From contig NZ_JACYTN010000003.1 of assembly GCF_014841135.1 (NCBI RefSeq), positions 1-64,000 of the forward strand: a stretch of DNA of 64,000 nucleotides, written 5' to 3'. Position numbers and translations under genes: made by a program. How positions within the stretch are numbered: the stretch's first letter is position 1; each line of letters opens with the position of its first letter. Of the stretch, positions 38,164 through 47,932 are shown piece by piece. The notes beneath the pieces were generated by a model, which saw only the letters and a list, made by a program, of their open reading frames with translations, did not search any database and was not told the DNA's origin. The DNA is from Paenibacillus arenosi. Lineage in GTDB: Bacteria > Bacillota > Bacilli > Paenibacillales > Paenibacillaceae.

Positions 38164-38529
38164 TTACCAGCCCTCTCTCGCGGCGATCCGCGCAGCAGTA
38201 TCCATGTCTTGTTTCCTGATAGCTTCGTCTTTTTTCAAGAAGAAATGAAGAATTGCGTATTCTGACCCCGCAACGTGTTTAAACAAAAACCGCCATTCCA
38301 TCTTAGACTTTCCTTTAATCTTCAGTTCCCAGATCCCGTCACGCTTGGTGTTTGTGATTCTCTTGCCAAGATAGTTGTAATCCGTGCCGTAAGCATTCAA
38401 GTACGTGAAAGCCTCTACAATCTTGCGTTGGGCATTTTGGCAGATGTCTGGGTTCCGAGTCCACTTATCAAGGGCTTCCTCAGAGTAAACAAGGTTAGGA
38501 AATTGCTGGATTTGACGGTTTCCCATCAT
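38164..38529 (-). CDS. HigB-like RelE-family toxin
   Basis: 121 aa. WTRNPDICQNAQRKIVEAF, the beta-rich IWELKIKGKSKMEWRFLF and AILHFFLKK fit the phage-derived Gp49/HigB group of RelE-fold mRNA interferases. ATG 38529 has SD GAGGAG. A stem-loop AGAGAGGGCTG/CAGCCTCTCTCT overlaps its stop codon (38152-38182), perhaps protecting or separating the downstream antitoxin part of the transcript. A 221-base gap separates it from the antitoxin, larger than usual. Confidence 0.8.
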   Translation of the reverse strand: MMGNRQIQQFPNLVYSEEALDKWTRNPDICQNAQRKIVEAFTYLNAYGTDYNYLGKRITNTKRDGIWELKIKGKSKMEWRFLFKHVAGSEYAILHFFLKKDEAIRKQDMDTAARIAAREGW

Positions 38530-38773
38530 CACCAACTCCTCACCAATATTCGATTTATAAGTTCAAGTAAGCAGACTCATCTGCATACATATATGGTATC
38601 ATATGTGTTACCAACATGTCAAACATAACCAATTAAATAATGTCTTCAACATAAAAACCACCATTTGGAGTTATTCAATCCACTATTAACCGACTTCTAT
38701 TGTATTGGACTCAAGATATAACTACAAACTCCGTCAAATCTGAATCGGCCTAATTAACCATATTTATCCATTA

Positions 38774-38799
38774 TAATAATTTTTACAATATACCGATTA
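38774..38799 (+). promoter_or_regulatory. Possible sigma-D promoter of the chemoreceptor gene
   Basis: TAAT (38774-38777) and ACCGATTA (38792-38799) resemble the sigma-D elements TAAA and GCCGATAT with a 14-base spacer. Weak but in the right place, about 55 bases upstream of the gene. Confidence 0.3.
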
Positions 38800-38852
38800 T
38801 ATTAACATTACCCAATCGTATTGCACGGTTACTATTTTCAGTCAGAAAAGGT

Positions 38853-40907
38853 GTGAATACAGCTATGAATACAATCAAAGGTCAAATGCTCCGTCTATTA
38901 TTACCCGTTATCATGGTTACGGTACTAGTTATGTCTGGGGTTTCTTATTTTAAAAGTAATTCAATGGTGACAACACAGGTTGATCAGACGATGAAAGCCA
39001 ATTTAACCAGTGGAATAGAGACCATTAATCTATCTTTTCTAGCTCATGAAAAGACTCTACAAACGTTTTTAATGAGTGTTAACGATAACCCGAAGCTGAC
39101 AAGAGAAGAATACTTGCGCAAAATGAAGAAAGTACTGTCAACGAATGATGAAACTTTTGGTGTAGGTGTCTTTTTTGCACCAAATAAGCTAGATCCACAG
39201 GTTGGAAGACGAGCTTATTATGTGACTCAAAAAGATGGTGTTATGTCTATCGATGATTCTTACAATCAAATTGATTACACAAAAGAATATTATTACACCG
39301 ATGCAAAAGCGTTAAAAGAGGGAGAAATGACATGGACGGAGCCCTATATCGATTCCAATTCTGGTGTTTCGATGGTTACAACCATATCTCCACTCTATTA
39401 TAAAAATGAATTTGTAGGTACGGTTACAGCAGATTTGAGTCTAGATGAGATTATGGATATGGTCTCTGGCATTAAAGTGGGCGACACAGGCTTACCATTG
39501 CTCTTGAGCAAACAGGGATTAATTCTCCATGATATTGTCCCAGAACATATTATGAAAATTAATATTAAAGACAGCCCACGGGAGTCGCTTAAGACACTTG
39601 GGGGAGAAATGCTGCAAAAGGAAAGCGGCCAATCCTTTATTAAGGGTGAAGGTGAATTTGGTGATGCTAAAGTATACTATGATACGGTTACAGCAGCAGG
39701 CTGGAAGCTAGCGTTCTTTATTTCCAATGATGAAATAGAAGCTCCTTCAAGAGACTTAGTAAGAACTCTCTCCGTAATAGGCGTTATCGCTATACTTATC
39801 GTTAGTTCAACTATATTTATGTACACCAAACGTCTAACAACTCGCTTACAACAACTGGAACAATTGAGTCGAGTAATGGGCGAGGGAGATTTTACTGGTG
39901 TCATTGAAGTATCAGGGAAAGATGAGTTAAGTAATATTGGGCATGCTTTCAACAAAATGTCGGAGACGTTAAGAGGAGTTGTGCGCGACATTGCTAGAGA
40001 CGCAGAACAAGTTAGTGTTACGAGTCAGGAACTTAGTGCTACCTTTGAGGAAGTTACGGGTCAAATAGAACTGATTAACTCCTCTTCTGAAGAAATTGCG
40101 ATGGGTTCACAAGATACAAGTGCAAGCAGTGAAGAAATAAGTGCATCGGTAGAAGAAGTAGCTGCTCATGTAGAAGTATTAGCGAAGACGGCACAAAATA
40201 GCAATGAGGAAGCAATGAAAATTAAAGAGAGAGCTGTTCACATTAGCCATACAGCAGAACAATCGATTAAGCATGCAAAAAGACTATATGAAGAGAAAGA
40301 AAAAGCGATACTTACAGCTATCGAAAATGGAAAGGTAGTTAATGAAGTGAAGATCATGGCAGACGCTATTGCTGCTATTGCTAGCCAAACCAATCTACTT
40401 TCCTTGAATGCAGCCATTGAGGCAGCAAGAGCTGGAGATAGTGGCAAAGGATTCGCTGTAGTTGCTCAGGAAGTAAGAAAACTAGCCGAGCAATCTGAGC
40501 GTACTGCCTTACAAATCCACGAAACGATTGAAAAGACACAGAAAGCTTTTCATGATCTAACTCATGACGCGAATGGAATATTGGAATTTATTAATAAGCA
40601 AGTCATGGCAGATTACGATCTTTTACAGGATACAGGTAGTCAGTACAATAAAGATGCTGATAATGTAAGGCTAATATCCGATGATATTGCAAACATGTCC
40701 GATAATGTTTCCCATACAATTAAAGAAATTACGGCTGCCATTGAAAATATGGCAAGTATTGCGCAAAGAACCTCAGAGAATACAGAAGAAATACAAGGCA
40801 GTATGTCCGATACAAGTGGCGGTATGAGACATATTGCGCAAACCGCACAGGATCAAGCTGAAGTAGCGCAATCTCTAAATGATGTAGTACAGCGATTTAA
40901 GGTGTAG
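38853..40907 (+). CDS. Methyl-accepting chemotaxis protein with dCache sensor
   Basis: 684 aa from GTG 38853 (ATG 38865 is possible). Membrane helix about 12-32, extracellular dCache domain (about 40-285, with [19 protein letters not shown]), second helix about 300-322, HAMP about 323-378, then the long coiled-coil signalling domain with the conserved hairpin tip ([40 protein letters not shown]). It senses small ligands outside and controls CheA/CheW in chemotaxis. The ligand cannot be told. Terminator follows. Confidence 0.95.
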   Translation: MNTAMNTIKGQMLRLLLPVIMVTVLVMSGVSYFKSNSMVTTQVDQTMKANLTSGIETINLSFLAHEKTLQTFLMSVNDNPKLTREEYLRKMKKVLSTNDETFGVGVFFAPNKLDPQVGRRAYYVTQKDGVMSIDDSYNQIDYTKEYYYTDAKALKEGEMTWTEPYIDSNSGVSMVTTISPLYYKNEFVGTVTADLSLDEIMDMVSGIKVGDTGLPLLLSKQGLILHDIVPEHIMKINIKDSPRESLKTLGGEMLQKESGQSFIKGEGEFGDAKVYYDTVTAAGWKLAFFISNDEIEAPSRDLVRTLSVIGVIAILIVSSTIFMYTKRLTTRLQQLEQLSRVMGEGDFTGVIEVSGKDELSNIGHAFNKMSETLRGVVRDIARDAEQVSVTSQELSATFEEVTGQIELINSSSEEIAMGSQDTSASSEEISASVEEVAAHVEVLAKTAQNSNEEAMKIKERAVHISHTAEQSIKHAKRLYEEKEKAILTAIENGKVVNEVKIMADAIAAIASQTNLLSLNAAIEAARAGDSGKGFAVVAQEVRKLAEQSERTALQIHETIEKTQKAFHDLTHDANGILEFINKQVMADYDLLQDTGSQYNKDADNVRLISDDIANMSDNVSHTIKEITAAIENMASIAQRTSENTEEIQGSMSDTSGGMRHIAQTAQDQAEVAQSLNDVVQRFKV

Positions 40908-40958
40908 AGGCTAATTCGTATGAATGAGTGCCATTCACAATTGTAGAAAAAGTAGGAT

Positions 40959-41006
40959 AAAGCGTGTAGAGCTTGTACAGGTTAGGTACAGTTCTACACG
41001 CTTTTT
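40959..41006 (+). terminator. Terminator after the chemoreceptor gene
   Basis: AGCGTGTAGA (40961-40970) pairs with TCTACACGCT (40993-41002), then TTTT. The bases 41007-41292 are AT rich and carry no gene. Confidence 0.88.
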
Positions 41007-41292
41007 CTTGTATGTCCAAGTATAGGTTGAGGAGAAAATTACGATTATTAATGCAGGAAACTAAATGTACATACGGATGCAAATGGTGATTATATCGATG
41101 CTAGAATTGAAATTTAGACTACGGAGTTAATACTAACGAAAAAACGTGTGGTTGATGGCCCAATGCAAAATAAAAGTGGAAATTAAGTTGTTTAAATAGC
41201 AATAAAGTTAAATAAAATACATTAAAGTGTATTTACAATATACATAATGTGCAATATAATGAGCGTATAAATCATATAAAGGATTGAATCAG

Positions 41293-41781
41293 ATGGAAGA
41301 AAAATTTTATACCATTGACCAAATTGCAGAAATATTAGGAATGCACCATAAAACAATTAGAAAATTTATAACCGAAGGTAAGCTTAGAGCTACGAAAGTA
41401 GGGAAGCAGTGGCGAATATCGGGGCATGATTTGAGTATTTTCATGGAAAATAACAACGTTACTATTAGCAATAAAGTCGAAGCGGAAAACAAAAATATTG
41501 AATTCAGCACGGGTGACCTAGATACAAATAAAGGTCTGAATAAAGTAAATGTCTCTACTGTAGTAGATATCAATGAAGTAGACGCTGATCAATATAGAAA
41601 AATTTCAAACCTGTTATTAGCCGTAATGAATAGTAAGGATCCTAAGTTAAGCCATTCAACGATTCATATCAAACATTATCAACATGAGAATAATGTAAAA
41701 GTAATGCTATGGGGAGATCTTATCTTTACTAAAGAAATGCTGGATTATATATCTATCTTTACTCAAGGCAATGACATGTAA
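41293..41781 (+). CDS. Excisionase-type HTH protein
   Basis: 162 aa. N-terminal MerR/excisionase-like HTH (FYTIDQIAEILGMHHKTIRKFITEGKLRATKVGKQWRI, about 1-45). The C-terminal half is not recognised. ATG 41293 has an SD (AAAGG). It is 29 bases before an alpha/beta hydrolase gene, probably in the same transcript, and may regulate it. Confidence 0.75.
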   Translation: MEEKFYTIDQIAEILGMHHKTIRKFITEGKLRATKVGKQWRISGHDLSIFMENNNVTISNKVEAENKNIEFSTGDLDTNKGLNKVNVSTVVDINEVDADQYRKISNLLLAVMNSKDPKLSHSTIHIKHYQHENNVKVMLWGDLIFTKEMLDYISIFTQGNDM

Positions 41782-41810
41782 AGGGGATACAATAATAAGG
41801 AGATGTAATA

Positions 41811-42686
41811 GTGAATTCAGGTAGTAGTAAACGAAACAATAGTAAGGTTCAGGTTGCCTTTAAATCAGCAAAAGGAAAAAGAGAAGTTCTAAAATATTAC
41901 GATTCATTAGTTAGTATGAGTTCAACGATACATGAAGAATTGTATATAGATACGGGTTATGGAAAAACATTTATTATAGCGAGTGGAAGAACTGATTTGC
42001 CACCACTTATTTTACTACATGGCAGTGGCATGAATTCAGTAATGTGGATCAATGAGATGGAGAAGTATGCTCAAAATTATAGAGTATATGCGGTAGATAT
42101 GCCTGGTGAGCCAGGGAAGAGTAGTGAAATTCAACTTCCATTTACCGGTGATGACTTTACCAACTGGCTTCATGATGTTTTTGAGTGCCTATCTATTGAA
42201 AAGGCAAGTATAGTTGGAATTTCTCTAGGCGGATGGGTAGGAGCTAAATTTTCTATAACATATGCTCAAAAGGTAGACAAGCTGGTTCTTCTTTGCCCAG
42301 CAGGTATTGATCCTCTAAGAAAATCTTTTATGTTCAAATCACTCATGTACATGTTACTCGGAGAAAAAGGAATTGATAAGCTTTATTACAAAATTAATGG
42401 TGACAAGCTTATTCCAGCAGTTATGCTGCAGTATCAAAAGTTAATTGCAAGCCATTTTAATTTTAGAAAAGAAGTCATTCCCCTGTTCTCTGATGATGAA
42501 ATTCTACAACTAACGATGCCTGTTGCCTTATTTGTAGGGGGAAAGGATGTTATGTTCCATTCTGAAAAGACGGCAAAACGTTTAGAAACGTTACTAAAAC
42601 ATGCAGAGATTAATCTTATTCCTGATGAAGGCCACTCCCTTGTTAATCATGGGGATGAAATAAGAAAGTTCCTCAATCAGCAGTAG
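41811..42686 (+). CDS. Alpha/beta-fold hydrolase
   Basis: 291 aa, GTG start at 41811 with SD AAGGAG. HGSGMNS forms the oxyanion region, GISLGGW has the nucleophile S138, an Asp in the middle (LFVGGKDVMF) and GHSLV the catalytic His near the end. It could be an esterase or a lipase-like enzyme; substrate not known. No signal peptide, so cytosolic. Paired with the HTH protein upstream. Confidence 0.87.
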   Translation: MNSGSSKRNNSKVQVAFKSAKGKREVLKYYDSLVSMSSTIHEELYIDTGYGKTFIIASGRTDLPPLILLHGSGMNSVMWINEMEKYAQNYRVYAVDMPGEPGKSSEIQLPFTGDDFTNWLHDVFECLSIEKASIVGISLGGWVGAKFSITYAQKVDKLVLLCPAGIDPLRKSFMFKSLMYMLLGEKGIDKLYYKINGDKLIPAVMLQYQKLIASHFNFRKEVIPLFSDDEILQLTMPVALFVGGKDVMFHSEKTAKRLETLLKHAEINLIPDEGHSLVNHGDEIRKFLNQQ

Positions 42687-42789
42687 AAGTTTACTAGTAT
42701 TTTATCCATCTCAACTATTATCGAAACTTAGTCTATGATGAATGAGTTCTGGTTGTGAGGGAATTCCCTACTCCATAAGTTGGTTAACT

Positions 42790-42823
42790 AAGGAGCATGC
42801 CACGGCAGCTCCTTTCGTCATTT
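42790..42823 (+). terminator. Terminator after the hydrolase gene
   Basis: AAGGAGC-TGCC (42790-42801) pairs with GGCA-GCTCCTT (42804-42813); TCGTCATTTT follows. Confidence 0.55.
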
Positions 42824-42907
42824 TATCGTATGACGAAGTAAGTTCATATACAGTCGACTTGTGCAGTATTGGAATTAACAATCTACTTGAGGAAGGAGTA
42901 ATTTGGT

Positions 42908-43789
42908 ATGTATAAAAGGAAAGTAGCTATGCTGAGAAAGCTCTATCATACATCAAATTCAATGTTTGACCCTCAGCATGGGGTGAGACTGTACAACGTT
43001 TGTTCACTCATAAAAGAAGAGAGAGAACTGGTGAAAAAAATGGACTGGATGGTCAATCGTCTGGAGATCATGTCCCACCATTCATGCCTTAAGCAGCTCA
43101 TTCAGCTAAGGGAAGACAAGCGATTAAATCGAGAACGCATCATAGATGGATTTATTGCTGGAGTTGGTGGGAGCTACCCCCGTGGGATATCCTCGTTGAC
43201 GAGCTACTACACCATGTTGAACATACCGGATCACGAATTTGTGGAGGCAGACCGTTACGCTGCATGCAAAATTTGCTCCTTTTCAAAAAGTCGAAAAGAT
43301 GGTTATTGGGAAAATACTTCAGAGGTTCATTACGCCCTCTACTTAGGCAATACGTATGGTTTAAGTCTGAGGGGAGCACTCTTGGATTTAAAGGAATTAG
43401 TGGAGCAGCGTCCGGTCAAGCCGACGTCGAAAGATATTAAAGTGTTTCGAAGCTTATTGGACAGCTTGGAGCGTTCGGAGCCTGACGAGACGCCGGGTGA
43501 ATTTGAGAAGCGGCTTACAGCAGAAAAAATTATGCCGAGAAATAAGTACGTGCGGCGGGGCATATTGAACTCACTAGCTGTCGTAGGAGCTATTCCCAAT
43601 GCATGTATCAAAACGAATTTTGATACGTGGACGGACTATGAAGATATGGCGAGCCAAGAAGAAAAGCTTCCAAATACAAAAGGTAGATCGGATATGGAGA
43701 TGCCGTGGGCGGGCTGGAACGGGCAGCTTAAAGTCAATTGGGACGTAGTCAATGAGCTGTTTGGGCAAGTAGAGTACTCACGGTATTAA
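42908..43789 (+). CDS. Hypothetical protein, 293 aa
   Basis: Not recognised. Soluble and basic. One CxxC (AACKICS, about residue 121). The C-terminus has the conserved-looking WAGWNGQLKVNWDVVNELFG. ATG 42908 is preceded by SD GAGGAAGGAG. The gene is monocistronic and overlaps the 3' end of the convergent OYE gene by 12 bases. Confidence 0.65.
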   Translation: MYKRKVAMLRKLYHTSNSMFDPQHGVRLYNVCSLIKEERELVKKMDWMVNRLEIMSHHSCLKQLIQLREDKRLNRERIIDGFIAGVGGSYPRGISSLTSYYTMLNIPDHEFVEADRYAACKICSFSKSRKDGYWENTSEVHYALYLGNTYGLSLRGALLDLKELVEQRPVKPTSKDIKVFRSLLDSLERSEPDETPGEFEKRLTAEKIMPRNKYVRRGILNSLAVVGAIPNACIKTNFDTWTDYEDMASQEEKLPNTKGRSDMEMPWAGWNGQLKVNWDVVNELFGQVEYSRY

Positions 43790-44755
43790 CATGCGTTCTG
43801 CGTAGTCCGGGTCCTCTAGGAGAGGACGGCCTATCGCGATTAGGTCGGCTAATTGATCCTCAAGTATACGGTTGGCAAGACTATGGGTATAAATTTCCCC
43901 GACCGCAATGACTGGAATTGTGAAATGTGGCTTAATTGCAGCCGCATGAGGAAGTTGATAAGCGGTGTATATGTCGCTTGGTTGAACCGGAGTTATTCCA
44001 CCAGTAGAGACATGGATGGCGTTCAATTCGGCTTCAAGTGGTTGTAACATACGCACCCACTCTGTAGGAGTTAGTCCTTTTTTGCTGTAGTCGGTGGCAG
44101 AGATTCGAACGATAACCGGATAGTCTCTGCCCACTTCCTCTCTAACCTCACAAAGTACCTCTTTTAAAAACCTCGCCCTATGTTCAGCAGAACCTCCATA
44201 GGCATCTGTCCGCTTGTTGGATAGAGGCGACATAAATTGATGAATGAGAAAACCATGTGCCGCATGAATTTCAATCCCATCAAATCCTGCTTCTATACTT
44301 CGTTTTGCCGCTAATCGATATTCGTGGATAATGTGTTCAATACCCACAGGTGAAAGTGCTTTGGGTATGCCGTAATAATCATCATACGCAATCGCGCTTG
44401 GTGCGACTAACGAGTTCGTAACTTCAGGAGACGATTTCCTTCCACCATGAGATAACTGAATAAAGACCGGAGTTTGGTGTGCGTGAATCGCATCCGTAAC
44501 TTTACGTAACGGTTCGATATGTTGATCTGAAAATATTCCGATATCGTTACCCCATAGCCTTCCGTTTGGAGAAATAGCGGTAGATTCTAAAATAATGAGT
44601 CCTACATGCTGTGCCCTTCTTCCGTAATGTTCAATATGATGGTTGGTGGCCAGCCCTTCGGAAGTACCCATGTACTGCTGTAATGGAGCCATAATCAGTC
44701 GGTTTTTCAAACGTAATCCGCCTAGCGCTATAGGTTCATTTAGCATAGATATCAT
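43778..44755 (-). CDS. Old yellow enzyme family NADH:flavin oxidoreductase (YqjM type)
   Basis: 325 aa TIM-barrel FMN enzyme. RLIMAPLQQYM near the start, IQLSHGGRKS (FMN region), HAAHGFLIHQFMSPLSNKRTDAYGG with the active-site His pair, and the C-terminal GRPLLEDPDY are typical. It reduces activated alkenes with NAD(P)H. ATG 44755 has SD GAGGAG. It is divergent from the Lrp gene, which probably controls it. Confidence 0.93.
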   Translation of the reverse strand: MISMLNEPIALGGLRLKNRLIMAPLQQYMGTSEGLATNHHIEHYGRRAQHVGLIILESTAISPNGRLWGNDIGIFSDQHIEPLRKVTDAIHAHQTPVFIQLSHGGRKSSPEVTNSLVAPSAIAYDDYYGIPKALSPVGIEHIIHEYRLAAKRSIEAGFDGIEIHAAHGFLIHQFMSPLSNKRTDAYGGSAEHRARFLKEVLCEVREEVGRDYPVIVRISATDYSKKGLTPTEWVRMLQPLEAELNAIHVSTGGITPVQPSDIYTAYQLPHAAAIKPHFTIPVIAVGEIYTHSLANRILEDQLADLIAIGRPLLEDPDYAERMLIP

Positions 44756-44902
44756 TGTGCCATCTCCTCTTTAATCGATTTAGCGCTATTTTATTATGTA
44801 TCGTACGCAAACTACATAGAATGATTAAGTAAATGAGCATAAGATTACTTAAATATCACTTTAAATAAGGTCATTATCCTTTTATATTGAGGTGTTCATT
44901 TT

Positions 44903-45337
44903 ATGGATCACATCGATTACAAAATTCTTTCTTTATTGCATGAGAACGCCCGAGTTCCCATTTCCGAGATGAGTCGAAACATTGCCATGTCGCAGCCAGC
45001 TGTAACAGAAAGACTTCGGAAGCTGGAGGAGCAAGGGATCATTACAGGCTATCGTGCGCAGCTGTCTCCGCACAGACTTGGGAAGCATACGACCGCATTC
45101 GTTTTATTTAAAACAAGTAGCTGCAATGCTTTTGTTGCTTTCAGTGAAGAGTCTCCTGAGATCGTTGATCTTTATAGAATTAGTGGAGAGTATAACTTCT
45201 TGCTGAAAGTTTGCACTGAAACGACAGAGTCGTTGGCTCATTTTCTGGATTCCTGCCATGCATTCGGATTTTCAATGCCCTTAATTGTACTCTCAACAGC
45301 GTTTGAAAATAAAAGTTTAGTAGTAGATCATGCTTGA
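44903..45337 (+). CDS. Lrp/AsnC-family regulator
   Basis: 144 aa. N-terminal winged HTH (DHIDYKILSLLHENARVPISEMSRNIAMSQPAVTERLRKL) and an RAM-like effector domain. Divergent from the OYE gene over a 147-base spacer that must carry both promoters. Effector is probably an amino acid, not known. SD GAGG lies 10 bases before ATG 44903. Confidence 0.92.
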   Translation: MDHIDYKILSLLHENARVPISEMSRNIAMSQPAVTERLRKLEEQGIITGYRAQLSPHRLGKHTTAFVLFKTSSCNAFVAFSEESPEIVDLYRISGEYNFLLKVCTETTESLAHFLDSCHAFGFSMPLIVLSTAFENKSLVVDHA

Positions 45338-45493
45338 TAAACGTTTCGTTCCATTAATTACACCTACAGCTCAATAAAAAGTCATCTTAATCCTTTATTT
45401 GGACCACTTGAATCAAAAGTGTTTCTGCCATACAGACCACCGAGTAGAGTAGTTTATGAAAATACATGAATGGAAAGGTGGTCCATCTCCCAT

Positions 45494-46675
45494 ATGAAAA
45501 TAGCAATTAGAGTGCTGATCGGTTTCCTTATTATCGTTGTGGTTGGATTTGGCGTAATAATGATACTGAATAGGCCAATACCAGAAGAAGAAGTGACGAA
45601 AAAAATTGAAACCCATGTAACCGATATCGTAGAACAAAATAATTCTTTATCCAGCGTACTGCTGACCATTTACTCTAAAAAAACAGGTTATTTTGAACAA
45701 TTTGCAGTGGGTACTAAAAGCCACTCTTCCGTTGAACCTGTTCACGTTGATAGTCAATATCATGCCGCCAGCATTGGTAAAACGATGTGTGCTGTTATCT
45801 TTGGCGTGTTAGTTCAAGAAGGAAAAGTTAGCTATGATGATAAAATTACTTCCTGGCTGGATGACAGTGTTCTTAAAGGCTTATTTGTAGTAGACGGGAT
45901 AGACTATGCAAATCAAGTTACGATAAGGCAATTGCTCAGTCATACATCTGGAGTAGGTGATTATTTTGAAGGTCCTGTAAATAGCGGAAAGCCTATATTG
46001 GAAATGACATCAGCCAATCCGGAACTTTCCTTTACACCCAAACAATTGATTGCATTTACTAGGGAAAATCAGAATCCTGTAGGACGACCTGGACAACAAT
46101 TTTATTATTCGGATACGGGGTATATTTTACTGGGTCTTATTTTGGAGCAGATTGAAAAACAATCTTATGCTGCTATTTTGGAGAAGAGGATATTTAAGCC
46201 CTTGGGTATGAACGATAGTTATTTACTATTTTATCAGGATAAACCGGCAGACATATTAGGATTTTATATCGATGGTGTTGACTATAGCGATAAACAGGCA
46301 TTATCCGTTGATTGGGCAGGTGGAGGAGTTGTTACTACAATGGATGACCTGTTAACGTTCATGGTGGCATTAGAGGACGGGACTTTATTATCTGATGAAG
46401 TGTATAAACAGATGACTGATTTCACTCATGACTATGATAAAGGTATTTATTATGGAATGGGGATGATGTATTTTGACTTTAGTGAACTATCCTTTTTACT
46501 AGGCTCAATGTCCGATGTTTATGGTGGTGTTGGTGTTACAGGGTCATACGTATTATACGATAAGGAAAAGGAAACTTATTTCATTGCGAACTTTGGAACA
46601 GATGAATATAGGGAAAAAGGGATAGAAGAGCTTGTAAATATAAGGATGATTTATGATAGGATGATAGTTGAATAA
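45494..46675 (+). CDS. Membrane-anchored serine hydrolase of the beta-lactamase/class C family
   Basis: About 393 aa from ATG 45494. N-terminal membrane anchor (about 5-28), then the beta-lactamase family fold: catalytic S93-x-x-K96 in AASIGKT, and YYSDTGY as the second motif (Asp in place of Asn). These proteins are often D-aminopeptidases or penicillin-binding-like esterases, not necessarily resistance enzymes. SD AAAGGTGG lies before it. The two genes after it code for a regulator and a small membrane protein. Confidence 0.85.
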   Translation: MKIAIRVLIGFLIIVVVGFGVIMILNRPIPEEEVTKKIETHVTDIVEQNNSLSSVLLTIYSKKTGYFEQFAVGTKSHSSVEPVHVDSQYHAASIGKTMCAVIFGVLVQEGKVSYDDKITSWLDDSVLKGLFVVDGIDYANQVTIRQLLSHTSGVGDYFEGPVNSGKPILEMTSANPELSFTPKQLIAFTRENQNPVGRPGQQFYYSDTGYILLGLILEQIEKQSYAAILEKRIFKPLGMNDSYLLFYQDKPADILGFYIDGVDYSDKQALSVDWAGGGVVTTMDDLLTFMVALEDGTLLSDEVYKQMTDFTHDYDKGIYYGMGMMYFDFSELSFLLGSMSDVYGGVGVTGSYVLYDKEKETYFIANFGTDEYREKGIEELVNIRMIYDRMIVE

Positions 46676-46707
46676 ATAGTTCGTACGTTGTCATTAGGAG
46701 ACATACA

Positions 46708-47247
46708 ATGGTTCAATTATTGTGTTCAAATAAAGTTTGTGAAAAGTTGAAACAGGAACTGTCCAAATATCAAATTGAAGTCGAGCAACATAGTGACTTG
46801 GTTCTTGTTGAAAAGGGATTTGAGCTACCGACTGAAAAGATTTGTATTGTATTCGATGCTATTGAATATATGGATGTCGTTAAGCTGTTGGTCTCTGGTA
46901 TCCGAGAAGAGATGCATATGACGCATCGATTTACAGGGTTGAGCGACAATAAATTTGCTGTTATTGAACCACGGGATGTTCGATATGTAGAAGCGGGTCC
47001 TGATGGTATTATGGCCTATACCAAATCTAATAAGTACAGTATTAAAGAGACGCTGCAATATTATGAGAATGTGTGGGTTGTAAAAGGATTTATACGAATC
47101 AATAAGTCACAACTCGTTAATTTGCTTCACGTTAAAGAAATTATCCCTTGGTTCAACTCCAGATATGTATTAAGAATGGATAATGACAAGGAACTAGAAG
47201 TATCCAAGATGTTCTCAAAAAAGCTTAGAAACACACTCAAGTTATAG
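46708..47247 (+). CDS. LytTR DNA-binding protein
   Basis: 179 aa. The C-terminal part (about 80-178) is a LytTR domain: YVEAGPDGIMAYTKSNKYSIKETLQYYENV, FIRINKSQLVNL, and the ending RYVLRMDNDKELEVSKMFSKKLRNTLKL. It lacks a receiver domain. It is 11 bases upstream of a DUF3021 gene, a pair common in Firmicutes where the membrane protein may restrain the regulator. Confidence 0.88.
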   Translation: MVQLLCSNKVCEKLKQELSKYQIEVEQHSDLVLVEKGFELPTEKICIVFDAIEYMDVVKLLVSGIREEMHMTHRFTGLSDNKFAVIEPRDVRYVEAGPDGIMAYTKSNKYSIKETLQYYENVWVVKGFIRINKSQLVNLLHVKEIIPWFNSRYVLRMDNDKELEVSKMFSKKLRNTLKL

Positions 47248-47258
47248 GAGCTCAATGT

Positions 47259-47690
47259 ATGGACAATATCCATTTAGTAAATGTGGTAAAGTCATTTTTT
47301 CTTGGTTTGTTTATCGGTGTTATTTTGCAGTTTACCGGGTACTCAGATGTATCATTATCGAATACAGTATTGGTGGTGTTAGCTAGCGGAAGCATCGGCT
47401 TTATCGTTGGTTTACTAACAGAATGGCTAACTTCCATCCTACCTATAAGTATGGCGAGAGCTCGAACTTACTTTTTTATTAACAACTTGATTGCTTTAGT
47501 GGTCACTACCTTCATTATGGCATGTTCAATGATAATTGCAGATAGGAGTATGGTGCAAGCAACAGAGATTGCTTGGATACTGTGGATCGTACTTAGCATC
47601 ATATGTATTGCCAATCTATTTGACTATATGATGTATCGACGAGCTCAGCATAAACTGAAAGCATTTAAGGCACTGATGAAAAATGAATGA
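47259..47690 (+). CDS. DUF3021 membrane protein
   Basis: 143 aa, four predicted membrane helices (SFFLGLFIGVILQFTGY; VVLASGSIGFIVGLL; FFINNLIALVVTTFIM; ILWIVLSIICIANLFDY) and a short basic cytoplasmic C-terminus. It is translationally close to the LytTR gene and likely the membrane partner of that regulator. A terminator follows. Confidence 0.87.
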   Translation: MDNIHLVNVVKSFFLGLFIGVILQFTGYSDVSLSNTVLVVLASGSIGFIVGLLTEWLTSILPISMARARTYFFINNLIALVVTTFIMACSMIIADRSMVQATEIAWILWIVLSIICIANLFDYMMYRRAQHKLKAFKALMKNE

Positions 47691-47753
47691 GCATTTCCTC
47701 CTAAAAGTGTCAGGCTAGGATGTTATATAAATAACGTGAAATAGTTGATAGAC

Positions 47754-47790
47754 AGGGAAAATCCTATACAAATAGGGTTCTTCCCTTTTT
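47754..47790 (+). terminator. Terminator after the LytTR/DUF3021 pair
   Basis: AGGGAAAATCCTAT (47754-47767) pairs with ATAGGGTTCTTCCCT, then TTTT (47787-47790). Confidence 0.82.
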
Positions 47791-47932
47791 GGCGTGCCTA
47801 GCTTAGGTGATCATTTCATGTGCGCTCTATGTGGATTCACATACCTATTATTTGCCCTATCATGCTAGTATAGATGGTGTATCTGACCATCCGAATATGG
47901 TACACCCATCATTTGTGTTAGGAGATTCAGTG

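Noticed and set aside
45494-46675. Calling the serine hydrolase a beta-lactamase resistance gene
   Set aside because: It has only the SxxK and a YxD-type motif common to many esterases and peptidases; no evidence of beta-lactam cleavage.
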